A stretch of 64,000 bases of DNA, from NCBI GenBank assembly GCA_963920525.1, contig OY986436.1, positions 88,728,470 through 88,792,469 of the forward strand, written 5' to 3'. A program made the position numbers and the translations under genes. Shown here piece after piece: positions 54,883 through 64,000 of this stretch (positions are counted from its first letter, which is position 1; each line of letters opens with the position of its first letter). Origin of the DNA: Dichetophora obliterata (Eukaryota > Arthropoda > Insecta > Diptera > Sciomyzidae). Under the pieces are notes generated by a model. It was not told the DNA's origin. It saw nothing but the letters and a program-made list of their open reading frames with translations, and did no database searches.

Positions 54883-56787
54883 GTGTCGCGACGCCACTGC
54901 AGAGAAAGACGCCGCCTACAAAGCCACCCTGCAGTCGGTTGTAACGCGCACTGCAAAGAAGCGATACAAAGAAAAGAGGAGGGAAGAGAGACATATTTTC
55001 AGGCGGAAAAAAGAGAGGCAGAAAAGCGCGATCTGGAAAAGATTGAGATGTATGGTGACAGGAATGAGGCCCGAAAATTTTTCGAAAAAATAAGACGCCT
55101 TACCGATGGTTTTAAAACCGGGGCCTCTTCATGCAAGGATGAAAACGGGAATCTAGTGACAGATGTCCAGAGTACACTGACGTTATGGAGGGAACACTTC
55201 CCTAAGCTTCTAAATAGCGACGCTGACAACAATCCCGCCAATAGAGATGATATTCCGGAAACCCCAATTTTGGATGACAGCGTTGAGGGTCCGCTGCCCG
55301 ACTATGATGAAGTTCTGACAGCTATAGCTCGGCTTAAAAACAAGAAGCCGTTGGAGCTGATGGCTTACCTGCTGAGCTGTTTAAGAACGGAGGCGAAGCT
55401 CTACTTAAATGGAATCACGAGCTTCTATGCAGAATATGGTCGGAAGAATGCATTCCGAACGATTGGAATCTCTGTGTGCTCTGCCCACATAGGCGATCCC
55501 ACTATCTGTGCCAATTACCGTAGGATAAGCCTTCTTAATATCGCATATAAGGTCCTGTCGAGCGTTTTATGTGAAAGATTGAAGCCCATTGTAAACGAAC
55601 TAATTGGACCTTATCAGTGTGGCTTCAGATCTGGAAAGTCCACCATGGACCAGATTTTCACACTACGACAAATCTTTGAGAAGACTCAAGAAAAACAAGT
55701 CGACACCCACCATCTTTTTGTCGACTACAAAGCCGCCTTCGACAGCTCAATAAGAAAGCACCTTTACTCCACCATGTCTGAATTTGGTATTCCTGCAAAA
55801 CTAATACGACTTTGCAGGATGACACTGAGCAACACCAGCAGCGCAGTTAAAATCGGAAAGGACCTCTCCCCACCATTTGTTACCTAACGAGGTTTCCGAC
55901 AAGGTGATTTATCGTGCGACTTTTTCAACCTAATGATGGAAAAGATCATCCGAGCTGCTGATCTGAGACGTAGTGGCACAATATTCTACAAGAGTGTTAT
56001 GGCCGATATCATTGGCCATAATACGCGCGAAGTCAGTGCTGCATTTTCCAGATTAGAAAAAGGGTCAAGTCGAATGGGTCTGGCAGTGAATGCAGATAAG
56101 ACGAAATACTTGGTGTCAACAAACAAACAGTCCCAGCGTCTTGGAACCCACGTTACCGTTGACAATACCTCCTTCGAGGTTGTGAAGAACTTCGTTTATC
56201 TGGGATCCAGCATTAATTCAACCAACGACATCAGCATTGAGATCAAACGAAGAATAACTATTGCCAACAGGTGTTACTTTGGGCTCAGTAGGCAATTGAG
56301 AAGCAGAGGCCTCTCTCGACGAACGAAAATCACGCTCTATAAATCGCTCATCATGCCCGTCCTACTTTACACATCACAAACCTGGACGCTGAGCAGTTTA
56401 GATGAAAAGACTTTAGGAGCATTCGAGAGAAAGATTCTTCGTAAGATCTACGGCCCAATCTGCGTCAATGGCGAGTACCGAATACGGTGGAATGATGAAC
56501 TGTATGAGCTGTACGCTGACATCGACATAGTCAAGCGCATTAAAATGGAGCGGCTTCGCTGGCTTGGTCATGTTCAGCGCATGAAAGACGATGCTCCAGT
56601 GAAGAAAACATTCGATTCGGTACCCAGCGGCGGTCAACGTAGAAGAAGACGACCGCATCTTCGTTGGAAAGACCAAGTAGAGGACAACCTGACGAGGCTT
56701 AGAATTTCCAACTGGCACCAGCAAGCGAAAGACAGAAATGGCTGGCGTAAATTCTTAGATGAGGCCAAGACCGACATACGGTTGTAG
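54883..56787 (+). pseudogene. RTE reverse transcriptase lacking its catalytic box
   Basis: 54883-55887 carries the linker (EARKFFEKIRRLTDGFK) and RT motifs CANYRRISLLNIAYKVLSS, GPYQCGFRSGKSTMDQIF and HHLFVDYKAAFDS (first aspartate). The frame breaks at GFRQGDLSCDFFNLMME (55890). 55933-56787 continues, but where the YADD box should stand it reads IFYKSVMADIIGHN, so both catalytic aspartates are gone. The thumb and C-terminal part is complete: NFVYLGSSINSTNDIS, ERKILRKIYGPICVNGEYR, MERLRWLGHVQRM and RRRRPHLRWKDQV. Confidence 0.8.
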
Positions 56788-56812
56788 CGCCAACTAAGTA
56801 AGTAAGTAATCG

Positions 56813-56919
56813 GACTTTATTAATTTTACTCGTGTACTCACTAAATTTTAGGTATTTCATTGGTGTGCTTGTTTTAATGACTTTGAGAGTGCAGTACTTG
56901 AAAAATGTAAACAATGCAT
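56813..56919. other. Short spacer and BEL-2 target site
   Basis: ATGCAT at 56914-56919 is one copy of the 6-bp target duplication of BEL-2. The other is at 63513-63518. Confidence 0.6.
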
Positions 56920-57325
56920 TATTGCTTCCACGCAATTTCCAAAGAAGGTCTGGCTTTGTATTTTCAAAAAACAAAGAGTATCGCTTTATATGAGTATAGT
57001 TAGAAAAGCTTCTGAATACTTTTATTTTTCCTATGATATGGGATAAAGTTATTAATTACAATAAATTTATTTAATATTATTATAAAATACTTTGTACGCA
57101 GCCCTTTTGCTTTCTTTTTGGCTTTCCTGGTTTTTTTTTGTTCGCACACGAAGAATAATTTTAATAGAAGTCACGATAGAGATCATACAGACTCAGGTAT
57201 ACAGAATTTACCGTAATTCGATTATTGATTGATATGTGTGCATAATTTGTTGCTTTGTGTGAAAATGTTTATATTTTTTTTTTTATTTTTTAAATGATTA
57301 AGCAGTGCAGCCACGTTTGGCAACA
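56920..57325 (-). repeat. BEL-2 3' LTR
   Basis: On the minus strand it begins tgttgccaaacgtggctgca and ends ggaagcaata. It aligns with 63113-63512 over its whole length. Confidence 0.9.
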
Positions 57326-58740
57326 CTCCCCCCTGGTAAGTCGATGACATCACTGCCAGCTTCGATGATGGTCTCGTGTATACCCCGGTTGCGGTTTGTA
57401 CGACTGCACTTGTAACTTGATTGTCCTTGCCAGGTAGGACTTGGATCACCTTGCCTTTAGGCCACGTCCCTCTTGGATTTGATGGATCAATTATAATTAC
57501 TATATCGCCCTCACGAATCGGTTGCGTATGTTGAAACCATTTTGTACGTTTTGTCAAATCCGGAAGGTACTCCCGGACCCAACGCTTCCAAAAATTATAG
57601 GTGAACTGTTCACTTATCCGCCAGTTTTTTCGGAGTACCAAACCCTCAGAATAGTTTTCAGCAAAAACCTTGACACTATTGGATGAACCCATTAAAAAAT
57701 GATTGGGTGTTAAGGCTTCGTCACTCTCACTTTCTAATGAGACATAAGTAAGCGGCCTAGAATTAATCACACACTCCACCTCATTCATCATCGTTAAAAG
57801 CAATTCATCTGTCGGATTTGTTGTGGTGTTCATAGCGGCCAATGTATTTTTAACAGATCGAACAAGCCTTTCCCAGCTGCCGCCCATATGTGGGGCTGCT
57901 GGTGGTATGAAATTCCATTTCATTCCTGAATTTTCGAACTCGCTAGCAATTTTTTGAATATTTAGTTCTGCAATGGCTTCCTTGAGCTCCTCGTTTGCGC
58001 CTCGAAAATTAGTGCCATTATCGCTAAATACCTCTTTCGGCTCTTCTCTCCTTGCTATAAACCTCTTAAGTGCTAGTATGCAGGAATCTGATGACAAGCT
58101 TGCAGCGAATTCGATGTGTACTGCACGAATTGTTAAACATGTTATTAAAACTCCCCATCTTTTTTCCGTACGCCTTCCTATAGCGACATGAATTGGTCCG
58201 AAATAATCGATGCCAATAAATGAAAATGGTCGAGTGAATGCCTTAAGTCTTGCCGGCGGTAGCTCTCCCATCAGTGGAGCATGAGGAATAGCTCGCGCGT
58301 TTTTGCATAGTTGACATGAAAATTTAACTTTTTTTAGCAAGGAGCGTAAGGTTGGAACGCAGTAGATCTGTCGGATTTCGTTTAACACTGTCTCGTTATA
58401 CTGGTGATAGTATTTTTTATGAAAATGTTCAATTATAAGTCTAGTCAGGTGGTGTTGTTTTGGTAAAATTATTGGCCTTTTTGTACAACTGGATGCGCAG
58501 GCTGCTGCATCAATGCGGCCTTTTACACGAATAATTTGCTCCTCGTCTAGGTATGGTGAGTATTTGTACAAACTGTTTGATTTGTCAAGCGGGCCAATGT
58601 TTCCGCTTGCTTGCTGGAAAATAGCTACTTCAGTCGGGAATGATTCATGTTGGCACGTCCGGATTAGATATTTTTCAGCTTTTTCGAAGTCAGATGAAAT
58701 TAAAGGCTGCTTGTCTTGCTTGGTGGTGATTCGAATAAAT
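57222..58740 (-). pseudogene. BEL-2 integrase region, open over 449 codons
   Basis: This is the 3' part of pol, open from 58571 to 57222 after a TGA near 58738. It has an H2C2-like zinc domain (HFHKKYYHQYNETVLNEIRQ and CQLCKNARAIPHAPLMGELP), then the integrase core with FSFIGIDYFGPIHV (first aspartate), VFSDNGTNFRGA (second aspartate) and HMGGSWERLVRSVK (glutamate). The C-terminal domain LTPNHFLMG, NFWKRWVREYLPDL and WPKGKVIQVLPGKD completes the usual BEL layout, ending in TYQGGVLPN next to the purine tract. All three catalytic residues are present. The open frame overlaps the start of the 3' LTR. Confidence 0.85.
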
Positions 58741-59750
58741 CAAAACACATTAGCCATAGTATGCAAAAGTCGGTTCCAGCTTGAAAATCGGTTCGCATCA
58801 ATAAGTGGTATCACGGTCGTGTTTTCGTTCACAAAGTGCGGCATTACTTCTTCAATTGATATGTGCTCGTATTCATATTCCAGCGGCCAGCTAGTTTGTG
58901 GTGTGTAAAGAAAATCAGGTCCAACAAACCGTGTATTGTCTATGCCAATCCTGTCAATATTCTTCCATTTAGTGGCTAGATCAGCCACGTTGTCTTTCGA
59001 AGGAATAAACCTCCAGCTTTTCGCATCCGAGTTTTCGATAATCTCCCCTACTCTATAAGCGACGAAATGCTTGTATTTTCTCTTATCTGAGTTAATTCAA
59101 CAGATCACTGTTTTCGAGTCTGACCAGAAGAAAACCTCTGTAATTTTTATTGAATGGCCTGCAATGATAGTTTTTGAAAGACGCAGGCCCAAAATTGCGG
59201 CTTCTAGTTCCATTCTTGGTATTGAAATTGCCTTTATCGGCGCCACCTTTGTTTTTGCGCAAATTAAGCTACATTCGATAGCATTTCCAGTGGATAAACG
59301 AAAATATGCGACCGCAGCATAGGCAGCTTCACTGGCATCAACGAAGACGTGCAACTGAACGTTTGTCGATTTATCTATCTTCAACATGTTTGCATATGGC
59401 CTTGGTATAATGGTAGACTTCATTTGTGGTATTCGCTTTATCCATGCAGACCATTTCTCAAGGTGTTCCTTATGAATTCTTTCATCCCATTCTATGCCTG
59501 TGCACCATATTTCTTGCAGTAATATTTTTAAAATAATAAGATAATTGGAAATGAGTCCCAGGGGATCAAAAATTGTCATTAAGGCTCTTAAAAGCTGTCT
59601 CTTGTTGGGCCACCACTCCAGTGATGAGTTCAACTGGTATTTTTGGGCTCTGAAAAGTGAACTAAAATTAATCTTTCGATGGAGACCACCAGAGTCCAAG
59701 GACTTTTTCTGAATTTGAAAACAAATTCCAGTTTGTAATTTTTTTATCAT
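58741..59750 (-). pseudogene. BEL-2 RNase H and connector
   Basis: Encodes WWPNKRQLLRALMTIFDPLG, VQLHVFVDASEAAYAAVAYF (RNase H first aspartate), IPRMELEAAILGLRL and FFWSDSKTVIC. A TGA follows at about 59094 where tryptophan is usual. The frame continues with SKDNVADLATKWKN to another TGA near 58738. Both stops look like single-base changes of TGG, but that is inference. Confidence 0.8.
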
Positions 59751-60865
59751 GGTGGGCTGCTTTGTCCTGCAGGCATTCCATGACTTTGTTTGAATTGGAA
59801 ATCTTGGACAAAGATAATCTCCTTTGCCAGCTTTATCGCTTCCTCTTCAGTGTCTACGCTGCCTAAAAAGTCATCAACGTAATGATTTTTGATTATAGCC
59901 ATCGCAGCTTCTGGGTATTTGCTTGCAAACGCTTCCGCATTTCTATTTTTGACGTATTGGGCGCAGAATGGTGAGCAGGTGGAACCAAATGTCATCACTT
60001 GCATTACGTACTCTTCGATTACCCCGTCCTTTGTCTTCCAGAGAAACCTTTGTGAGTTTTGGTCTTCTTCTTTGACCCTCACCTGGTGAAACATTTGTTT
60101 TATATCACCACAAATGGCTATTTTTCTCTCCCTGAACTGGAATAATATCGATGGCAGCAACGGCAGTGTGTCCAGCCCAGACAGCAGCATAGAATTTAGG
60201 GATATGCCATTGACTATGGCAGCTGCGTTCCATACCATCCTTACCTTATCAGGCTTGTTTGGATTTGTAACTGGGAAAATTGGTAAGTACCAAATTCGGT
60301 TCTTTTCACTTTCCATTTCGCCTTGCGATTCGTGCTGCTCTAATTGTCGAGCAAAACCCACCTCGACGTAGCTCTCAAGTTGGGCGTTGAGAATATCCGA
60401 TAACTTCAGATTTTTAATAATTTTTTTATTCAAGCAGTTTAAACGCTGCTCTGCCATCGCGCGATTGTTTGGCAAGCTGAAATTTTCGTATCTCCATAAC
60501 AGCGGGACGACGTAACGATTTCCTTCCTTAAAAGATTCTTTTTTTAGTATAGCAAGTGCCTTTTCGTCATCGCTAGACAGTAACTGCTTGCAATTTTGCG
60601 CTCCAAGCGTTTCTAATGAAATATACTTTTTATACATACTAGACAATTTTTCATCGTCCTCAGTTTGGCATTCGCATATGTGAAAGTTGAAGTTGCACAT
60701 ATCGCTGCGTCTCGAGTCAACGTCGCACGTACCGAAAACGTACCAACCCAGGGGAGTCTTGGCGGCTATTGGTTGGTTTTTCCACCCTCTCTTATTTGCG
60801 ATGGTAAGCCGAGTTTATGCTGGTCTAGTCAAATTAGAATTTCTGGTTGTGCATCACTATGATTT
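59747..60865 (-). pseudogene. BEL-2 reverse transcriptase
   Basis: The start of the domain (AKTPLGWYVFG) lies at about 60750. The main frame 60700-59747 carries YVVPLLWRYENFSLPNNRAM, WYLPIFPVTNPNKPDKVRMV, ICGDIKQMFHQVRVKEEDQN (first catalytic aspartate), MTFGSTCSPFCAQYV and KNHYVDDFLGSVDTEEEA (catalytic YVDD). A frameshift at about 59760 separates it from the RNase H part, and another near 60870 separates it from protease. The catalytic residues are intact. Confidence 0.85.
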
Positions 60866-62161
60866 TAGCGGAATATTTTGCAAATAATAAAATTTTCTAC
60901 AAGCACCTTTGCATCCATAGTCTGTTTAAAAAGGTTAAGTGAATCTATGGTGCGCACGTTTTGCATTTTGAATTTTTTCTGTGAATCTTTTGCAGAAATA
61001 TCAACACTTATAACCTTGGAATTACTTTCAGTGCGATGTGTGTTTGAAGTCCATTTGAGACATAGCGATTGCTTTTCACCATCGATGCCCAATTTAGTTG
61101 CAAGTTCGTTACTTATCAAGGAAACCGATGAGCCATCATTAAAAAATGCATAAGTGTCGATTTTCGCAATCGGACCGTATAAGGTTACTGGAAGAATTTT
61201 GAAAAGCATTGAGCTTGTTTTCGCTTGATGAAGGTTGCAGCTGCTCTCCTGGTGGGTGCCTGCCTGTACTGCCCTTGATTTATGCAGCAGGGGATGATGT
61301 TTATAGGTGCAACCATCAGTGCCGCATTCTTTAAACGAGGGGCAGTTGTTACTGCAATGCTGCTGCAGACAGGTTCTGCACAAATTGTTTTTCTTAATAG
61401 CCTGCCACTTCTCATTTATTGACATAGCTATGAATTTTCTGCACTTGTCTACCGAAGTGCAATTTGTTTTACACATTACGCATGTTAGTCCACGATTCTG
61501 CTTTTGCGTATTGTTGTTGTTGTCGTGCAAGTTAACAAACTTCTCTTGACGACTTCTTTTCAGCTCCGATGAGCACGCAAATGGAATGAGGCTGACTACT
61601 GATGCTGCTTCAGCTATTTGCAGGAGCCATTGACTGAATGTTGAAAGGTTCGCTGTGCCTTCGCTGTGCTGTTTAACCATTCCCCATTGAAGTTGAATCT
61701 GTGGTGGCAACTTTTCTGCTAGTTCTTGAATCAAGCATGGATTAGACATATGCTCGCGCATGCTTGTCGACTCCATCGTGGCACACAAGTTTTGAACTGA
61801 AAGAGAACATTTTATTATTGTTTCTAGTTTGTTTTGCTTTTGGATTTGGTTCGTTTCGAATTTTTTCCATAAGCGAATTGATAATGACTTCGGGTCGACC
61901 GAAAAGCATTTTCAAATTGGACATTATTCCAGGAACCTGGTCGGGATGAATAAGTCTGCATAGAACAGCTTCGAGAGCAGTGCCTTTTAAGCACTTTTGT
62001 AGACGGCTGAGATTCTCCTGATTATTATAGCCACAGACATCTGATGAATTTTCGAACCAACTAATAAAAAGAGGCCACTCCTCTGCTCGCCCGCTGAACA
62101 AAATTTGGTCCGTTGACATGACTTGCCTGGCAGCGATTTGTGCTGCGTCCAGCTTTTTCAT
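60865..62161 (-). pseudogene. BEL-2 gag capsid, zinc knuckles and protease
   Basis: 62161-61742 encodes the DUF1759-type capsid part (ILFSGRAEEWPLFISWFENS, LQKCLKGTALEAVLCRL, LFGRPEVIINSLMEKI). A frameshift near 61800 passes to 61788-60865, with CLIQELAEKLPPQIQLQW, the cysteine-rich CVMCKTNCTSVDKCRKF and CRTCLQQHCSNNCPSFKECG zinc knuckles, and the protease motif AFFNDGSSVSLISNELA. The product would form the particle and mature it. Confidence 0.8.
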
Positions 62162-62232
62162 GGAATCAATTTGTCCTTGTTTTCGCTGCGCGTGGGCTCT
62201 GCCTCCAAATGTTTTTTGTTTTGAGCATTTAC

Positions 62233-62859
62233 CTAACCTTTAACACGGTGATATGTTGCTGAACGTGCGCTCGAACGCTCGCTGAGATCTTCATCTTCAG
62301 AGGGTTGCTGCTCAAGAAGTAAATACTTTTCATCGAGATACTTTTTGTCCCTTTCTTCTCTGAGCCTTCTATCCTCTTCCAGTCTTTGAAGCTGTAGCCG
62401 TATTACTTTTGATGATCGCACAGATAAAGCTTTTGAATTCCTTTCACTTGACCTACAAGAATTCGCAACACGGAAATTCTCCATTTGAGTATTGAGTGAC
62501 GCTGAATTCAGATTATTACCAGCAGCTTGATTGTTTTGGCAGCCTTTTTGTTGACTGGGAGCTGCTTCATCGCGTTGTTGGGAGTGCGCTGCCGTATCCT
62601 CGTTTTGCTTGTTTGACGTGTTAGATTTGAGGTTAGGTTCAATCCCCGCGATCGACTGCAGCGTGTTCGCCCTGATGCACCACGCGCATGACCAGTCAAT
62701 GTCTTTCACCTCGTTTCCAACACCGACACAATTGAAATGGAACCACGTTTTGCAGGTGACGCACTCGACCCAACGTTTATCCTTGCTTTTGCATTTTTTA
62801 CAATCAATTAATGGCCTTTCATTCGATGGTGGAGTGTGTACATTTTCCGATTGTGACAT
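62233..62859 (-). CDS. BEL-2 gag N-terminal part with PHD finger
   Basis: The 208-codon frame starts at the first ATG after the leader (MSQSENVHTPPSNERPL). Residues 20-61 have cysteines at 20, 23, 33 and 36, histidine at 41, and cysteines at 44, 58 and 61. That is the C4HC3 order and spacing of a PHD finger, with the tryptophan two residues before the last pair (W56). A polar Q/N/S-rich stretch follows, then a charged helix (LQLQRLEEDRRLREERDKKY) with coiled-coil character. The frame ends at a stop just before the capsid frame, so a frameshift, or a spliced or translational link to the rest of gag, is implied. PHD fingers usually read histone H3 tails. A chromatin-targeting role here is inference. 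Confidence 0.8.
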   Translation of the reverse strand: MSQSENVHTPPSNERPLIDCKKCKSKDKRWVECVTCKTWFHFNCVGVGNEVKDIDWSCAWCIRANTLQSIAGIEPNLKSNTSNKQNEDTAAHSQQRDEAAPSQQKGCQNNQAAGNNLNSASLNTQMENFRVANSCRSSERNSKALSVRSSKVIRLQLQRLEEDRRLREERDKKYLDEKYLLLEQQPSEDEDLSERSSARSATYHRVKG

Positions 62860-63112
62860 TTTTTCTTTTGCGCGCTTACAAAACCAAGTGAGAGGACTTA
62901 CCTTTTGTTGCTTCTAAGAGGCACGTGATGAAACTCGGCTGTTGTACCTTGATCGTGAACCCACTCGGCTACGGTTTGGAGCACGTGTTCGCAGCAGGTT
63001 GATGCGGCCTCCAACACGGTGAATTCTCGCAAGGTTTTTGCTATAACTCCACTTTTATGTGCTGATCAGAAGTTTTCTTCGGCGGCAATGATGAGAAAGA
63101 AAAATAAAAGAA
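62860..63112 (-). other. BEL-2 leader
   Basis: Non-coding stretch between the 5' LTR and the gag ATG. A splice-donor-like GTAAGT (62896-62901 on the minus strand) is present. A canonical tRNA primer-binding site next to the LTR could not be recognised. Confidence 0.5.
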
Positions 63113-63512
63113 TATTGCTTCCACACTTTCCAAAAAAGGTCTGGCTTTGTATTTTCAAAAAATAAAGACTATCGCTTTATATGAGTATAGTTAGAAAAGC
63201 TTCTGAATACTTTTATTGTTCCTATGTTATGGGATAAAGTTATTAAATACAATAAATTTATTTAATATTATTATAAAATACTTTGTACGCAGCCCTTTTG
63301 CTTTCTTTTTGGCTTTCCTGGTTTTTTTTTGCTCGCACACGAAGAATAATTTTAATAGAAGTAACGATAGAGATCATTCAGACTCAGGTATACAGAATTT
63401 ATCGTAATTCGATTATTGATTGATGTGTGTGTATAATTTGTTGCTTTGTGTGAAAATGTTTATATATTTTTTTTTTTTAAATGATTAAGCAGTGCAGCCA
63501 CGTTTGGCAACA
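63113..63512 (-). repeat. BEL-2 5' LTR
   Basis: Pairs with 56920-57325, same orientation. It is followed outward by ATGCAT, the second copy of the target duplication. Confidence 0.9.
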
Positions 63513-63518
63513 ATGCAT

Positions 63519-64000
63519 ACTTTTTGAAGAGAAGCAATCAAACACTGAAATTTTTCTTAATCTCTTGAGAGAGTGCGTTGTTATACAGTGCAGTTATTTG
63601 CATGCTGAACTAAAACCGGTTCAATGCACAAGTGTTCACTGTTGAAAAATTTGTTCAAACACATTCATGCATATGTCTAACTGGCAACTCTAAAACACAC
63701 TTTGACATTAACGATAGGTCTTGTCACAGCTACTTACCCTACCTTATTATTCGCCATGTATGGGAGATCAAGTTTCGGACCTGTGTTGTATGACGTTGCG
63801 AAAATAGAAGTCACAGAGTATCAACCATGGCATGATACAATGAGTTGAAGGTAATATTAATCACAGATAAAGAGATGGGAAACTTACATTTTTTGACGTC
63901 AAAACATATGGCTGCATGAATTTTTTCCATTTTTTATGTACTTTGGTCAAAATCATGTATTGTGTAAGTGAGTTCACCACATAGTTGTCAAGTGTTGTTG
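63519..64000. other. Spacer at window end with repeat terminus
   Basis: 63700-63760 is the inverted counterpart of 52541-52600 (tgacattaacgataggtctt and gctacttaccctacct), the end of a dispersed element. No coding sequence was recognised. Confidence 0.5.

Larger units (their letters stand above)
53610..56812 (+). mobile_element. RTE-clade LINE, nearly full length, inactive
   Basis: A GC-richer island against AT-rich flanks. It has a short 5' region, one polyprotein (endonuclease then RT) and almost no 3' UTR, ending in a small tandem taag tail (aagtaagtaagtaa, 56796-56809). This compact layout and the motif wording are typical of RTE. The 5' limit is approximate. Stops and a lost catalytic box make it dead. 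Confidence 0.8.
56920..63512 (-). mobile_element. BEL/Pao LTR retrotransposon BEL-2
   Basis: A 6.6-kb element with both LTRs and a 6-bp target duplication ATGCAT. It reads from the 5' LTR (63512-63113) through a leader, a PHD-containing gag, protease, RT, RNase H and integrase to the 3' LTR (57325-56920). A purine tract (ccaggggggag) lies directly before the 3' LTR. No envelope gene is present. Several stops and frameshifts break gag and pol, so it is not autonomous now. The LTRs differ at roughly a dozen sites, which suggests a moderately recent arrival. It is a different lineage from BEL-1, since LTRs and gag N-termini are unrelated. Confidence 0.9.

Noticed and set aside
54240..54994. Several minus-strand open frames across the RTE element
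   Set aside because: They are antisense shadows of a GC-richer coding region whose plus strand reads as endonuclease and linker.

Overview
The window looks like repeat-rich nuclear DNA of a higher fly (Diptera, Schizophora). A tephritid-type genome is my best guess from overall character, not proof. The DNA is AT-rich. The one multi-exon host gene has introns of 51-60 bp, apart from one enlarged by a transposon. Nearly everything else is transposable elements (TEs), many nested in one another. I see no bacterial or phage feature, no CRISPR array and no rRNA.

Only two convincing host genes are present, and they converge on each other. Ctu2, a cytoplasmic tRNA 2-thiolation subunit, lies at 47797-49083 (+). 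A six-exon NUDT19-like Nudix hydrolase lies at 50316-51917 (-). About 1.2 kb with a tandem and inverted repeat separates them. TE sequence comes within about 40 bp of the Nudix start codon.

1-13 kb: a 30-bp minisatellite, small inverted-repeat elements, and a hAT-type element with an exact 8-bp target duplication (3507-8107) that carries a decayed Penelope-like retroelement. A second hAT (8167-9942) has long repetitive subterminal arms and a transposase remnant. 13-30 kb: a Jockey-like LINE fragment cut by a mariner-like and a GGGGCCC-ended element, an I-type LINE 3' end with RNase H, a decayed Ty3/gypsy element, several miniature inverted-repeat elements (MITEs), and a complex repeat (family A) interrupted by a LINE with a 525-codon open reverse transcriptase. 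31-43 kb: a BEL/Pao element (BEL-1, 33301-42755, minus strand) with both LTRs. It carries a MITE, a SINE-like retroposon and a 2.3-kb foreign block with exon-like pieces, and itself sits in a Harbinger-type relic. 43-47 kb: a near-complete minus-strand LINE. 53.6-56.8 kb: an RTE-clade LINE that has lost its catalytic motif. 56.9-63.5 kb: a second BEL/Pao element (BEL-2, minus strand) with both LTRs, a 6-bp target duplication and a PHD finger in gag.

The two host genes act in unrelated pathways (tRNA wobble thiolation and nucleotide/CoA pyrophosphate hydrolysis). The remaining coding capacity is retrotransposon gag/pol, LINE endonuclease/reverse transcriptase and transposase remnants, nearly all disabled by stops, frameshifts or lost catalytic residues. 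All identifications were made by reading motifs. No database search was possible.
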